Positions 28,836-39,228 of a stretch of DNA of 64,000 bases are shown here, one piece after another. The notes below the pieces were generated by a model. It saw nothing but the letters and a program-made list of their open reading frames with translations. It searched no databases and had not been told where the DNA came from. The stretch covers positions 124,001-188,000 of the forward strand of contig NZ_JACIFY010000010.1 of assembly GCF_014197615.1 (NCBI RefSeq), given 5' to 3'. The translations under genes and the position numbers were made by a program. The DNA is from Rhizobium esperanzae (GTDB lineage Bacteria; Pseudomonadota; Alphaproteobacteria; Rhizobiales; Rhizobiaceae). How positions within the stretch are numbered: position 1 is the first letter of the stretch; each line of letters opens with the position of its first letter.

Positions 28836-30016
28836 GTCCGTTTTCGAATGAACATCAGTCTGATGCCGGAAAGTAGGGCGTAAAGACCGAAGAAGGCGGC
28901 AATCGCCCAGGCAAACCCGTTATTTCCAGCGACATCGATCGCCGCGCCGATCGCCTGCGGCCCGGCCACGGTTCCCATTGCATAACAGAAGACGAAGGCG
29001 GCATTGGCGGCGGCAAGGTCGGATCCCGTCAGCCGCGAGCCGAGATGGCTGAGGCCGACCGTATAGAGGCCGGAGACACAGCCGCCCCAGAAGAGCAGGA
29101 GCCCGGCCATCAGCAGCCAGTTGTCGAGCAGCACGGGCAGCATCATCGAGCCGATGAAGCCCATCAGCGCCATGCCGGCCAGAAGCGGCCGCTTGTCGCC
29201 GATGCGGTCGGAAAGCAGCCCGAGCGGGATCTGGAAGATGACGTTGCCGACGCCCATCATGGTGAGCAGAAGGGCTGCCTGTGATTCGGTGAAATGGGCG
29301 CGCACCGCAAAGACCGGGAAAAGCGACAGCCCGCCCGCTTCGACCGCGCCGAAGATGAAGACCGCCGCCGTCGCCGTCGGCACCAGGAAGACGTAGCGCA
29401 TGAAATGCAGCTCCGGTTTTTCCTCGAGTATCGGGCTTTCGTCGCGGGCGATGAAGATCGGAATGGCGGCAAGCAGAATGGCGCCGGCGCCGATCAGGAA
29501 GGGGAAGATGCCGTCGCTGCCGAGGATCGAAAACAGCAGCGGCCCGGCCGCAAAACCGAGCGACAGCACGGTCGCATAGATGCCGAGCACGAAGCCGCGT
29601 TTGGAAGGCGGCGAAGCGGCGTTGATCCAGAATTCCGAGAGGATGAACAGCGTCGTCGTCGCGCCATGGAAGGCGAAACGCAGCGGAAACCACATCCAGA
29701 AATCCTCGGCATAATAAAAACCGAGTGCACTCAGCGCCGAAATCAGCACGGCCCAGAGCATTGTCGGTGCAACGCCGTATTTATGGGCGAGCTTGGTGGT
29801 GATCGGGGCGGCAGCCATCGCCGCGACCCCGGCCATCGCCGTGTTGAGCCCGATCAGAGTGGACGAGATGCCGCGTTTTTCGAGGATGATGCTGAGAAGC
29901 GGGAGCCCGAGGCCGATTGCTATGCCGACGGCTGAGATCGACGAGATGGCTGCCACCAGAGAAGGCCAATGGATTTCCTCGACATCGCCTGGTGTGCCGT
30001 TTCTCGGCTGAGACAT
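28832..30016 (-). CDS. Major facilitator superfamily transporter
   Basis: The 394-residue protein has about twelve hydrophobic segments in two halves and MFS loop motifs ([17 protein letters not shown] near residue 260), so it is an inner-membrane secondary transporter. The substrate is not indicated. General similarity to YcaD-type permeases is possible. It lies alone between DUF983 and rpmG, with a 254-base upstream gap that should hold its promoter. Confidence 0.85.
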   Translation of the reverse strand: MSQPRNGTPGDVEEIHWPSLVAAISSISAVGIAIGLGLPLLSIILEKRGISSTLIGLNTAMAGVAAMAAAPITTKLAHKYGVAPTMLWAVLISALSALGFYYAEDFWMWFPLRFAFHGATTTLFILSEFWINAASPPSKRGFVLGIYATVLSLGFAAGPLLFSILGSDGIFPFLIGAGAILLAAIPIFIARDESPILEEKPELHFMRYVFLVPTATAAVFIFGAVEAGGLSLFPVFAVRAHFTESQAALLLTMMGVGNVIFQIPLGLLSDRIGDKRPLLAGMALMGFIGSMMLPVLLDNWLLMAGLLLFWGGCVSGLYTVGLSHLGSRLTGSDLAAANAAFVFCYAMGTVAGPQAIGAAIDVAGNNGFAWAIAAFFGLYALLSGIRLMFIRKRT

Positions 30017-30270
30017 TTATCCATCCTTAGAAAAGCTACGCGAGCGAATCGGCCGGCCACCTCACACAGAAAGACACAGGCGTGCCAAATCCGGGTGACG
30101 GGCGGAGTTTCGCAGTATTTCCGATGTGAGTGACCACCTGCGGAATGTAAAGCCTGTTCAGACAAGAAAAGCTTCATGTCAAGTCGTTGAGCATCGTCGG
30201 CTGCCGCGTTCGGGTGGTGATCGGTGGAGCGCTGCCACTACACGTCAAATATGTCTGGAAGGTGAAGGCG

Positions 30271-30723
30271 CTATTCCGGCCGGCCCGGGATGTCGTAATC
30301 GTCGGGATCGTCGCTTTCTCCACCGAAACCGTGCATGCGCAACGCCCATTGCAGGCCGATGACACCGCCCTTGATCGGCTGGATCGAGGCCAGCGCCGTC
30401 ACGACGGTGATCGGCGCCCAGATGGCAAGATGCACCCATACCGGCAGTATGAAAGTCATGTCGGTCAGCATATAGCCGCCGACCACGACGTGGCCGAGAA
30501 CGAGGATGACGATATAGGGCGGCAGGTCGTCCGCGCGTTGGTGATGCATCGCCTCGCCGCAGGCCGCGCAATGATCGACAGGCTTCAGGAAGGCGCGGAA
30601 GAGCCTGCCGTTGCCGCAGGCCGGGCAGCGGTTCATCAGCCCGCGCATGATGGAGCGCCCGACCGGGCGCTCGACCTCGGGCGCATCCCTGTAGCGGACA
30701 GCCGGATCGGTCGGTGTGCTCAT
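30271..30723 (-). CDS. DUF983 family membrane protein with zinc ribbon
   Basis: The 150-residue protein has a four-cysteine zinc ribbon (RCPACGNGRLF near residue 31 and HCAACGEAM near 50) followed by two transmembrane helices (about 68-88 and 92-112). This is the DUF983 pattern, whose function is unknown. I chose the ATG at 30723 because AGAGGAA precedes it. The frame runs on to 30849, through the palindromic repeat, and is not coding there. It lies downstream of rnr. Confidence 0.85.
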   Translation of the reverse strand: MSTPTDPAVRYRDAPEVERPVGRSIMRGLMNRCPACGNGRLFRAFLKPVDHCAACGEAMHHQRADDLPPYIVILVLGHVVVGGYMLTDMTFILPVWVHLAIWAPITVVTALASIQPIKGGVIGLQWALRMHGFGGESDDPDDYDIPGRPE

Positions 30724-30767
30724 CGTATGTTCCTCTTCGGCGCTTCCGTGAAACCTGAACCGCTCTA

Positions 30768-30864
30768 ATGCATGTCGCCTGGAAATGGCAGCGTTTCCGT
30801 GACAACGACATGCATGAAAATAAGAGTTGAGCCGCGTCGCATGAAGCAAATGTGACGCGACGCG
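30768..30864. repeat. Rhizobial intergenic palindromic repeat, copy 1
   Basis: It has two palindromic modules. The first is ATGCATGTCG (30768-30777) against CGACATGCAT (30806-30815), with an inner GGAAA/TTTCC. After a CATGAAAA linker comes the second, CGCGTCGC (30833-30840) against GCGACGCG (30857-30864). It resembles the two-palindrome mosaic repeats (RIME class) scattered in rhizobial genomes. It abuts the rnr stop codon, so it also forms the 3' end of that gene. Confidence 0.7.
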
Positions 30865-30866
30865 CG

Positions 30867-33239
30867 TCAGCGCCGCCCGCGCGGCGGCCTCGTTCCGGGC
30901 TTCTTGCGGACCTGACCCTTGTCGCGGCGGCCGGCTTTGTGGAAGGAGCGCACCGCCGTCGGCATCTGGCGCCCTTCGCTGATCATCTCGAAACGCAGCG
31001 CGCCGGCAAGCGGGATTGCCTCGGCGAGCTTCACCGTGACGGTGTCGCCAAGGCGATAGCCGAGCCCTGTCCGTTCGCCCGAGAGCGCCTGATGTGCCTC
31101 GTCATAGATGAAATAATCGCTGCCAAGCGTAGATATGGGGACGAAACCGTCGGCGCCATAGTCCGGCAGGGCGACAAAAAGCCCCGACTTCGTCACACCT
31201 GAGACCCGTCCTGCAAATTCTTCGCCGACTCGCCCGGCAAGGTGATGGGCGATCAGCCGGTCGACCGTCTCGCGCTCGGCTGCCATGGCCCGGCGCTCGA
31301 AGGTCGAGATTTCGGCGGCGATATCGTCGAGCGTGGCTTCTTCCTCGGGGGTGATGCCGCCTTCGCCGAAGCCGAGCGAACCGACGAGGGCGCGATGCAC
31401 GATAAGATCGGCGTAACGGCGGATCGGCGAGGTGAAATGCGCGTATTTCATCAGGTTGAGGCCGAAATGGCCGATATTTTCCGGGCCGTAGATCGCCTGG
31501 CTCTGCGAGCGCAGCACCATCTCGTTGACCATGGTCTGATGCGGCGTGCCGTCCGCCTTCGCCAGGATGCCGTTGAAATTGTTGGCGCGCATGTTGCCGC
31601 CCTTGGCGAGCGGGATGCCGAGCGTGGCCAGGAACTCGCGCAGGATTTCCTGCTTGGCGAGCGTCGGGCCGTCATGGATGCGGTAGATCAGCGGCTGGCG
31701 TTTCTTTTCCAGCGTCTCGGCGGCCGAGACGTTCGCCTGGATCATCATCTCTTCGATCAGCTTGTGCGCATCGAGGCGCGGCGGCACGACGACGCGGTCG
31801 ACCGTGCCGTCGGGTTTCAGCTGGATCTTGCGCTCCGGCATGTCGAGTTCCAGCGGCTGGCGCCGGTCGCGTCCGCGCTTCATCACCTCATAGGCGTGCC
31901 AGAGCGGCTTCAGGATCGGCTCGAGCATCGGTCCGGTCCGATCGTCCGGCTGACCGTCGATCGCCGCCTGCGCCTGCTGGTAGGAGAGCTTTGCCGCGCT
32001 CTTCATCATGATGCGATGAAATGTGTGGCCGATCTTGCGGCCTTCGCCGGAAAAGCTCATGCGCACGGCAAGCGCCGGGCGGTCGACGCCTTCCTTCAGC
32101 GAGCAGAGATCGTTGGAGATGCGCTCCGGCAGCATCGGCACGACGCGATCCGGGAAATAGACGGAGTTGCCGCGTTTCAGCGCCTCGCGGTCGAGCGGCG
32201 ACTTGGGGCGGACATACCAGGAGACGTCGGCGATCGCGACGGTGACGACGACACCGCCGGGATTGTCGGGCGAGGGGTCGAGCTCGGCATAGACGGCATC
32301 GTCATGGTCCTTGGCGTCGGCCGGATCGATGGTGATCAGCGGCACGTCGCGCCAATCCTCGCGATGCGACATCGTCGCCGGTTTCGCATCTTCCGCCTCG
32401 GCCATGACGGCGGGCGGGAAGACATGCGGGATGCCGTGCGCATGGATGGCGATCATCGAGATCGCCTTTTCCGAACCGACGGAGCCGACGACGGAGAGCA
32501 CCTTGGCACGCGGCAGGCCGAAACGGCCGAGGCGGGCGATTTCGACTTCGACCAGATCGCCGTCTTCAGCGCCGCCGGTGAAGTCGGGATCGATCACCAT
32601 CTCCTCGCCGCGCCGTTCGATCGGCAGCAGCCGGCCGCCGCCGCCGGGTGCTGTGCGGAAAACGCCCATCGAGGCGCCGCGGCGTCTGTCGATCACCTTG
32701 ATGATCCGCGCCGTATAGGCCGGCCCGCCGCGATCGACGGCCGGGAAGATCTTTGCGAGGATCCGGTCGCCGAGGCCGGCGACGGGTGCCTTGCCCTTGC
32801 CCTGGCGGCCCGCCGGCGATTGCTGGCGGATGGCGACGGCAGGCGCCACACCCTGGTCCTCCGGCCATTCCGCCGGCCGGCCGATCAGATCGCCGTCCTT
32901 GTCGCGTGTGGTGATATCGAGAACGGTGACGGGCGGCAGTGCGCCGGGACGAATGAGCGACTTGCGGCTCTTCTGCAGCATGCCTTCCTGCTCGAGCTCC
33001 TGCAGCATGTGCTTGAGCTCGACGCGGTTGTCGCCCTTCAGGCCGAAAGCCTTGGCGAGCTCGCGTTTGGAGGCTTTCTGCGGATGATCGGCGATGAAGC
33101 GCAGGATCACCTCGCGCGACGGCAGGGCGCCGTGCACGATGTTCAGCGGCTCGACGGCGGGTGCATCCTTGCCGGCGCGGCCGATCTTGCCCGGACGCTT
33201 GCCCGCAGGGTTCGTTCTGTCGCGCGGTATTCTGCTCAC
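30867..33239 (-). CDS. rnr: Ribonuclease R
   Basis: RNase R is a 3'-5' exoribonuclease that degrades structured RNA. The 790-residue product has an N-terminal winged helix (about residues 40-95), cold-shock domains, the RNB catalytic domain with the metal-binding DPADAKDHDDAVYAEL near 303-318, and a C-terminal S1 domain (GRVSGVTKSGLFVALPDYGADGF near 685). A basic tail ends in KKPGTRPPRGRR. It starts one base after the topA stop, so the two are cotranscribed. Confidence 0.97.
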   Translation of the reverse strand: MSRIPRDRTNPAGKRPGKIGRAGKDAPAVEPLNIVHGALPSREVILRFIADHPQKASKRELAKAFGLKGDNRVELKHMLQELEQEGMLQKSRKSLIRPGALPPVTVLDITTRDKDGDLIGRPAEWPEDQGVAPAVAIRQQSPAGRQGKGKAPVAGLGDRILAKIFPAVDRGGPAYTARIIKVIDRRRGASMGVFRTAPGGGGRLLPIERRGEEMVIDPDFTGGAEDGDLVEVEIARLGRFGLPRAKVLSVVGSVGSEKAISMIAIHAHGIPHVFPPAVMAEAEDAKPATMSHREDWRDVPLITIDPADAKDHDDAVYAELDPSPDNPGGVVVTVAIADVSWYVRPKSPLDREALKRGNSVYFPDRVVPMLPERISNDLCSLKEGVDRPALAVRMSFSGEGRKIGHTFHRIMMKSAAKLSYQQAQAAIDGQPDDRTGPMLEPILKPLWHAYEVMKRGRDRRQPLELDMPERKIQLKPDGTVDRVVVPPRLDAHKLIEEMMIQANVSAAETLEKKRQPLIYRIHDGPTLAKQEILREFLATLGIPLAKGGNMRANNFNGILAKADGTPHQTMVNEMVLRSQSQAIYGPENIGHFGLNLMKYAHFTSPIRRYADLIVHRALVGSLGFGEGGITPEEEATLDDIAAEISTFERRAMAAERETVDRLIAHHLAGRVGEEFAGRVSGVTKSGLFVALPDYGADGFVPISTLGSDYFIYDEAHQALSGERTGLGYRLGDTVTVKLAEAIPLAGALRFEMISEGRQMPTAVRSFHKAGRRDKGQVRKKPGTRPPRGRR

Positions 33240-33240
33240 G

Positions 33241-35895
33241 TCAGCTCTTTTTCGATTTCGCGGGCGCTTTCGCCTTCGTTGTCTTCGGCTTGGCCGCCGT
33301 CTTGGTGGTCTTGGTTTCGGCCGCGGCCGCCTTCGGCTTGGCTTTCGCCTTGGATGCCTTGCCGGCGGGCGCCTTGCCGGCCTTTTCGGTGATCAGGGCC
33401 AGCGCCTCCTCGACGGTGATCGCCTGCGGATCCCTACCCTTCGGCAGCGTGGCGTTGACTTTGCCCCAGTTGACATAGGGACCGTACTTGCCGTCGCGAA
33501 CGGTGATGGCGCCGCCGTCGGGATGATCGCCGAGCGTCTTCAGCGCCGCCGGCGTGCCGCGGGCACCCCGGCCTGGCGCCTTGTTCGCCTTTTCGGCGAT
33601 GACAGTCACGGCGCGGTTGAGGCCGACCGAGAACACGTCCTCGACGGTTTCCAGATTGGCATAGGAACCGTCATGCAGCAGGAAAGGCCCATAGCGCCCG
33701 ATGCCTGACGAAATCATCTTGCCTGATTCCGGATGTTTGCCGATATCGCGCGGCAGCGAGATCAAAGCCATCGCCTTTTCGTAGTCGATCTCTTCGGGCT
33801 TCCAGCCCTTCGGCAGCGAGGCGCGTTTGGCTTCCTTACCGTCGCCGCGCTGGATATAGGGGCCGAAGCGGCCCGAGCGCAGTGTCAGCTCCTCGCCGGT
33901 CGTCGGATCGGTGCCGAGGTTCTTCGGCTCGTTGAGAGCGACACCTTCCGCTTCGCCGCCGTTTTCGGAGGAGAGCTGGCGGGTATAATTGCATTCCGGA
34001 TAGTTCGAGCAGCCGACGAAGGCGCCGTATTTGCCGAGCTTCAGCGACAGGTTGCCGGTGCCGCAGACCTGGCAGATTCTCGGATCGCTGCCGTCCTCCC
34101 GCTTCGGGAAGACCAGCGGCGCCAGCGCCTCGTTCAGCGAATCCAGCACATTGGTGACGCGCAGTTCCTTGGTGTCTTCGATCTGGGCGAAGAAATCCTT
34201 CCAGAAATCACGCAGCACCTGCTTCCAGTTCAATTCGCCGGCGGAAATCCGGTCGAGCTTTTCCTCCAGAGCGGCGGTGAAGTCGTATTCGACATATTTG
34301 GTGAAGAAGCTTTCGAGGAAAGCCGTCACCAGCCGGCCCTTGGCCTGCGGGATCAGCTTGCGCTTGTCGATCGTCACATAGTCGCGGTCGCGCAGTGTGG
34401 CCAGCGTCGCGGCATAGGTGGAGGGGCGGCCGATGCCGAGCTCTTCCATCTTCTTGATCAGCGAGGCTTCCGAATAGCGCGGCGGCGGCTCGGTGAAATG
34501 CTGCGTCGAATTGATCTTCTGCTTGGCGAGCGTCTCGCGTGCATTGATCTCCGGTAGGCGGCCATCCTCGTCGCCGTCGTCGCTCTGCTCGCCGTCTTCC
34601 TTCTGATCGGTATAGGCGGCGATGAAGCCGTCGAAGCGGATGACCGAACCGACGGCGCGCAGGCCGGCCTTCTCGCCTTTGTTGTCGGCGGTGATTTCAG
34701 CCGTGGTGCGCTCGATCTCGGCCGACGCCATCTGGCTGGCGATGCCGCGCTTCCAGATCAGGTCGTAGAGCCGGATCTGGTCGGCATCGAGGAATTTGCG
34801 CACGCGGTCGGGCGAGCGGTAGAAATCGGTCGGACGGATCGCCTCGTGCGCCTCCTGGGCGTTCTTGGCTTTGGTGGAATAGAAGCGCGCTTTCTCAGGC
34901 AGATAGCGGTCGCCGAACTGGTCGACGATGGCGCTGCGCGCAGCATCGATCGCCTCCGGCGCCATTTGCACGCCGTCGGTTCGCATATAGGTGATGAGAC
35001 CGACGGTCTCGCCGCCGATATCGACGCCTTCATAAAGCTTCTGGGCGATCTGCATGGTGCGCGAGGCGGAGAAGCCAAGATTGGAGGAGGCGGCCTGCTG
35101 CAGCGTCGAGGTGGTAAAGGGAGGTCCCGGGTTGCGCTTGACCGGTTTGGCCTCGACCGTGTCGACGACATAGCTTGCGCCGTCGAGCAGGGCCTTCAGC
35201 CGGCCCGCATCCTCGCCGTTGCCGATCGCCCGCGGCTGCAGCCGTTTGCCGTTGGCCGAAACCAGCCTTGCCTCGAACTCGTCGCCGCGCGGCGTCTTCA
35301 GAAGTGCGGAGATGTTCCAGTATTCTTCCGAAATGAAGCGCTCGATCTCGGATTCGCGGTCGCAGACCAGGCGAAGCGCGACCGATTGGACACGGCCGGC
35401 GGAACGTGCGCCGGGCAGCTTGCGCCACAGCACCGGCGAGAGATTGAAACCGACGAGATAGTCCAGCGCCCGGCGCGCCAGATAGGCGTCGACCAGCGGC
35501 ACGTCGATGTCGCGCGGATCTGCCATGGCGTCGAGCACCGCCTTTTTGGTGATCGCGTTGAAGACGACGCGCTTGACCGGCTTGCCGTTCAGCACCCGCT
35601 TCTTGTTCAGCATGTCGAGAACGTGCCAGGAAATCGCTTCGCCTTCGCGATCCGGGTCGGTCGCGAGAAACAGGCCGTCGGAGGATTTCACCGCGTCGGC
35701 AATGTCCTTCATCCGCTTGGCCGAGGCGCCGTCCACCTCCCAAAGCATTTCGAAATCCTGATCGGGGAGGACCGAGCCATCCTTGGCAGGCAGATCGCGC
35801 ACATGGCCGAAGGAGGCGAGCACCTTGTATCCCGAACCCAGATACTTGTTGATCGTCTTGGCCTTGGCAGGCGATTCCACCACTACAACATTCAT
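33241..35895 (-). CDS. topA: DNA topoisomerase I
   Basis: This type IA topoisomerase relaxes negative supercoils. The 884 residues begin with the Toprim domain (VVVESPAKAKTINKYLG, then LATDPDREGEAISWHVL near 117). The active-site tyrosine lies in GLITYMRTDGVQM near 310. A four-cysteine zinc ribbon (CQVCGTG and CSNYPEC) lies near 600-620. Repeated C-terminal modules (SGRFGPYIQRGDG, IGRYGPFLLHDG, DGKYGPYVNWG) follow, and the tail of about 40 residues is rich in Lys and Ala. rnr follows directly. Confidence 0.98.
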   Translation of the reverse strand: MNVVVVESPAKAKTINKYLGSGYKVLASFGHVRDLPAKDGSVLPDQDFEMLWEVDGASAKRMKDIADAVKSSDGLFLATDPDREGEAISWHVLDMLNKKRVLNGKPVKRVVFNAITKKAVLDAMADPRDIDVPLVDAYLARRALDYLVGFNLSPVLWRKLPGARSAGRVQSVALRLVCDRESEIERFISEEYWNISALLKTPRGDEFEARLVSANGKRLQPRAIGNGEDAGRLKALLDGASYVVDTVEAKPVKRNPGPPFTTSTLQQAASSNLGFSASRTMQIAQKLYEGVDIGGETVGLITYMRTDGVQMAPEAIDAARSAIVDQFGDRYLPEKARFYSTKAKNAQEAHEAIRPTDFYRSPDRVRKFLDADQIRLYDLIWKRGIASQMASAEIERTTAEITADNKGEKAGLRAVGSVIRFDGFIAAYTDQKEDGEQSDDGDEDGRLPEINARETLAKQKINSTQHFTEPPPRYSEASLIKKMEELGIGRPSTYAATLATLRDRDYVTIDKRKLIPQAKGRLVTAFLESFFTKYVEYDFTAALEEKLDRISAGELNWKQVLRDFWKDFFAQIEDTKELRVTNVLDSLNEALAPLVFPKREDGSDPRICQVCGTGNLSLKLGKYGAFVGCSNYPECNYTRQLSSENGGEAEGVALNEPKNLGTDPTTGEELTLRSGRFGPYIQRGDGKEAKRASLPKGWKPEEIDYEKAMALISLPRDIGKHPESGKMISSGIGRYGPFLLHDGSYANLETVEDVFSVGLNRAVTVIAEKANKAPGRGARGTPAALKTLGDHPDGGAITVRDGKYGPYVNWGKVNATLPKGRDPQAITVEEALALITEKAGKAPAGKASKAKAKPKAAAAETKTTKTAAKPKTTKAKAPAKSKKS

Positions 35896-36141
35896 GATGA
35901 TTCTCTAAAAAGGAAACGACGCCAGCGTTTAAGCCAGCGCAACACACACCGCAACATGGATCTCGGCCCTCCGACATGGACAGGGAAATCGCTGCGGTCA
36001 AGGGGTTTGCTACAATTTTACCTCTTGCATCCGCTGCGTCCAAAGCAGGAATTCAAGAAAAATACAATTTTAGATGGGTTTTCCATCGCTTTTGGCGCGG
36101 TTCTGCGGTTTTCGACGCCGCGCGCGGATATCGCGTAGAGT

Positions 36142-37284
36142 TCAATCGGAAAGCGAGACGAGACCGCCCTGATGCCGATACAGCCTGCCTGATATATCGA
36201 GCTCCAGAAGGATGAGATAGACCGCGGATGCCGACAGGCCGGTATGGCGGATGACGTCGTCGATCTCGACCGGGGTCGGCCCGAGCGCATCGATGATGCG
36301 GGCCCGGTCTGAATCGCCCGGCGGCATCGTCATCGCCTTTCCGTCACCTGCCGGTTGCTCCGCCATCGATGACGGGAAGAGCTCGAATTGCGTCAGCGGC
36401 GCCAAAGCCTCGACGACATCGGCGGGTGTGGTAACGATAGAAGCGCCGTCCTTCAGCAGGCCGTTGGTGCCGTGGCAGCGCGGGTCGAGCGGTGAGCCGG
36501 GCACGGCAAACACCAGCCGGCCGAACTCGCCGGCAAGCCGTGCGGTGATCAGCGAGCCCGAGCGCGTTGCCGCTTCGATGACCACGAGGCCGAGCGCGAT
36601 GCCGGCGATCAGCCGGTTCCGGCGCGGAAAATCGCGGGCGCGGGGCTCCCAGCCGAAGGGCATTTCGCTCACCGCCAGGCCGTTGCCGCCGGTTATTTCC
36701 TGGAGCAGGCCGATATTCTCAGGCGGATAGGGCTGGTCGAGGCCGCCGGCGAGTGCTGCGATCGTGCCTGTTTCGAGGCTTGCCCGATGCGCTGACGTAT
36801 CGATGCCGCGCGCAAGACCCGAGACCACGGTATAGCCGGCCCGGCCGCAGTCACGCGCCACCATTGCCGCGAATTTGGCGCCGGCGACGGAGGCGTTGCG
36901 GGAGCCGACAATGCCGACCGCCGGTCGTTTGGCGGCGGCAAGCGTGCCCTTGACGGCGAGCAGCGGCGGCGCGCCGTCGATCTGCTTCAGTGCCTGGGGA
37001 TAGTCCGGCTCGCCGATGCCGACGAAGCGGGCGCCGAAGCGATGCGCGGCTTCGAGTTCCCGATGCGCCTCGGCCTCGCTGGCGATGCGGATGGCCCGCG
37101 TCGCGCCGCCGCGCGCCGAAAGCTCCGGCAGGGCTGCGAGTGCCGCCTCGGCCGAGCCGAAATGATTGATCAGATCGCGAAAGGTGGCTGGGCCGATATT
37201 GTCGGAACGGATGAGGCGCAGCCAGGCAATTCTCTGCCGTTCGCTCAGCACGACGCCTTTTGGTCCGGCGCTCAGCGCATCCAT
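36142..37284 (-). CDS. dprA: DNA-processing protein DprA
   Basis: DprA binds single-stranded DNA and loads RecA during natural transformation, and is conserved even in species not known to be competent. The 380-residue protein has an N-terminal helical domain. The Rossmann-like core shows [12 protein letters not shown] near residue 125 and [17 protein letters not shown] near 158. A C-terminal winged helix follows ([20 protein letters not shown] near 325). Its ATG overlaps the plsY stop codon (TAATG). topA starts 246 bases downstream. Confidence 0.95.
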   Translation of the reverse strand: MDALSAGPKGVVLSERQRIAWLRLIRSDNIGPATFRDLINHFGSAEAALAALPELSARGGATRAIRIASEAEAHRELEAAHRFGARFVGIGEPDYPQALKQIDGAPPLLAVKGTLAAAKRPAVGIVGSRNASVAGAKFAAMVARDCGRAGYTVVSGLARGIDTSAHRASLETGTIAALAGGLDQPYPPENIGLLQEITGGNGLAVSEMPFGWEPRARDFPRRNRLIAGIALGLVVIEAATRSGSLITARLAGEFGRLVFAVPGSPLDPRCHGTNGLLKDGASIVTTPADVVEALAPLTQFELFPSSMAEQPAGDGKAMTMPPGDSDRARIIDALGPTPVEIDDVIRHTGLSASAVYLILLELDISGRLYRHQGGLVSLSD

Positions 37285-37904
37285 TATCCCTTCGCCCCGA
37301 TCTTGCTTTCCGTCCCGCTCATCAGGCGCGAAATATTCGCCTTGTGCTTCCAGTAGGAAATCAGCGTCATGATCGCCATGACAGCCGCAACCTTTTCATT
37401 GCCGAGGATCCAGAGCGCGACGGGCGTGACGAGCATGGCGACCAGGGCCGACAGCGAGGAGTAGCGGGTGGTGAAGGCGACCGCCAGCCAGACGGCGGCA
37501 AAGAGCACGACCATGATCGGCGCTACGCCGAGCAGGGTGCCGATATAGGTGGCGACACCCTTGCCGCCCTTGAAGCCGATCCAGACCGGGAAGAGATGGC
37601 CGATGAAGGCGAAGAAGCCGGCGATGATCGCTGCCTCCTCACCGAGGAAATAACCGACGACCCAGGCCGCCGCCGATGCCTTCAGCGCATCGAGCAGCAG
37701 CGTTGCTGCGGCAAGCTTGCGGTTTCCGGTTCTTAAGACGTTGGTCGCGCCGATATTGCCCGAGCCGATGCTGCGCACATCGCCGAGGCCGGCGGCGCGC
37801 GTCAGGATCAGGCCGAAAGGAATGGAGCCGAAGAGATAGCCTATGACGGCGGCGGCAAGCGCAATCGGCAGCGTGATCTGCCATGACATGAGATTGGATA
37901 ACAT
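37284..37904 (-). CDS. plsY: Acyl-phosphate:glycerol-3-phosphate acyltransferase
   Basis: PlsY makes lysophosphatidic acid from acyl-phosphate in the inner membrane, the first committed step of phospholipid synthesis. The 206 residues have about five helices and the three catalytic motifs: GSIPFGLIL near 26, [12 protein letters not shown] near 46-57 and [14 protein letters not shown] near 105. I chose the ATG at 37904, which has GAGGGG upstream. The frame reaches to 38066 inside pyrC and is rejected there. It lies 34 bases after the pyrC stop and overlaps dprA. Confidence 0.95.
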   Translation of the reverse strand: MLSNLMSWQITLPIALAAAVIGYLFGSIPFGLILTRAAGLGDVRSIGSGNIGATNVLRTGNRKLAAATLLLDALKASAAAWVVGYFLGEEAAIIAGFFAFIGHLFPVWIGFKGGKGVATYIGTLLGVAPIMVVLFAAVWLAVAFTTRYSSLSALVAMLVTPVALWILGNEKVAAVMAIMTLISYWKHKANISRLMSGTESKIGAKG

Positions 37905-37938
37905 ATGCCCCCTCGGCCCTCCGTGGCCTGGCCGTCTC

Positions 37939-39228
37939 CTAGAGTGCGTGGACGAGCTTTCCCGAGACATATGTCGCGACTGCCCGCCCGCTGAAGCGCG
38001 CATCTTCGAACGGCGTGTTCTTCGAGCGGGAGAGAAGCATGTCTTTGGCGACAAGCCAAGGCTCATCGAGATCGATCAGCGCGATATCGGCCTTGGCACC
38101 CGGCTTCAGCGTGCCGGCATCAAGCCCGAAAATCTGAGCGGGGCGGGTGGACATGGCGTCGATCAGGCGCATCAGGCTCACCTGGCCGCCATGGTGAAGC
38201 CTGAGCGCTGCCGCCAGCATGGTTTCCAGGCCGACGGCGCCATCCTCTGCCTCGCCGAAGGGCAGGCGCTTGGTATCGACGTCCTGCGGGTCGTGCGAGG
38301 AGACGATGATGTCGATCGCGCCGCGCGCGAGCGCCTCGACCATGGCCGCCCGGTCGTCTTCCGGACGCAGCGGCGGATAGAGCTTGAAGAAGGTGCGGTA
38401 TTCGCCGATGTCGTTTTCGTTGAGCGCCAGATTGTTGATCGAGATACCTGCGGTGACCTTGGCGCCGCGGCTGCGGGCGCGTTCGATCGCCTCGACCGAT
38501 TGCGGCACCGAAATCATCGCTGCGTGATAGCGGCCGCGTGTCAGTTCGGCGATCCTGAGATCGCGTTCGAGCGGGATGAGTTCGGCTTCCCGAGGGATGC
38601 CGGAGAGCCCGAGCCAGCTGGCGAAAAGCCCCTCATGCATGACGCCGTTGGCGCCGAGATATTTGTCGCGCGTTTCACAGCAGACGACGGCGCCGAATTC
38701 GCGCGCATAGGTCATGATCCGGCGCAGCACCTGCGTGTCGTGAACGCTGGAATGGGCATCGGTGAAGGTGACGGCGCCCGCCTGCATCAAGAGGCCGATC
38801 TCGGTCATCTCCTCGCCGGCAAGGCCTTTGGTGATGGCGGCTGCCGGATAAACGTTGACGGCGGCCGTATCCCGCGCCGTCTTCTTGACGAATTCGACCA
38901 GCGCGATGTCGTCGATGACGGGATCGGTGTCCGGCATCATGATGATCGAGGTGACGCCGCCGGCAGCCGCTGCCCGGCTCGCCGAGGCGATCGTCTCGCG
39001 ATGCTCGCCGCCGGGTTCGCCGATATGGACGCGCGCATCGACGAGGCCGGGTGTGGCGACAAGGCCGGTGCAGTCGCGGATATCGGCGCCTTCGGGCGCA
39101 CCCTGGTTCAGGGCATCGCTGCCGGCGGCCAGGATCAGGCCGTTTTCTGTGATGATCGTGCCGACTTCGTCGAGATTGCGCGAGGGATCGACGATGCGGA
39201 CGTTCTTGAGGACGATCGGGTTGCTCAT
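37939..39228 (-). CDS. pyrC: Dihydroorotase-like protein, probably catalytically inactive (PyrC')
   Basis: The 429-residue protein has the fold and length of class I dihydroorotase, but its metal site is broken. The HxH ligand pair reads RVH in [10 protein letters not shown] near residue 58, and the substrate arginine that normally follows is Gly. The later ligand histidines are replaced (VVCCETRD, where HxE is expected, and AAMISVPQS, where HxS is expected). The catalytic TDHAPH reads SSHDPQ near 283. This is the pattern of the inactive PyrC' of Pseudomonas, which is needed to assemble aspartate transcarbamoylase. Overlap with pyrB by four bases supports that structural role. An active dihydroorotase should be encoded elsewhere. 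Confidence 0.92.
   Translation of the reverse strand: MSNPIVLKNVRIVDPSRNLDEVGTIITENGLILAAGSDALNQGAPEGADIRDCTGLVATPGLVDARVHIGEPGGEHRETIASASRAAAAGGVTSIIMMPDTDPVIDDIALVEFVKKTARDTAAVNVYPAAAITKGLAGEEMTEIGLLMQAGAVTFTDAHSSVHDTQVLRRIMTYAREFGAVVCCETRDKYLGANGVMHEGLFASWLGLSGIPREAELIPLERDLRIAELTRGRYHAAMISVPQSVEAIERARSRGAKVTAGISINNLALNENDIGEYRTFFKLYPPLRPEDDRAAMVEALARGAIDIIVSSHDPQDVDTKRLPFGEAEDGAVGLETMLAAALRLHHGGQVSLMRLIDAMSTRPAQIFGLDAGTLKPGAKADIALIDLDEPWLVAKDMLLSRSKNTPFEDARFSGRAVATYVSGKLVHAL

Noticed and set aside
31242..33392. 716-residue plus-strand frame
   Set aside because: Antisense shadow of rnr, with His/Asp/Arg-rich composition typical of reverse reading.
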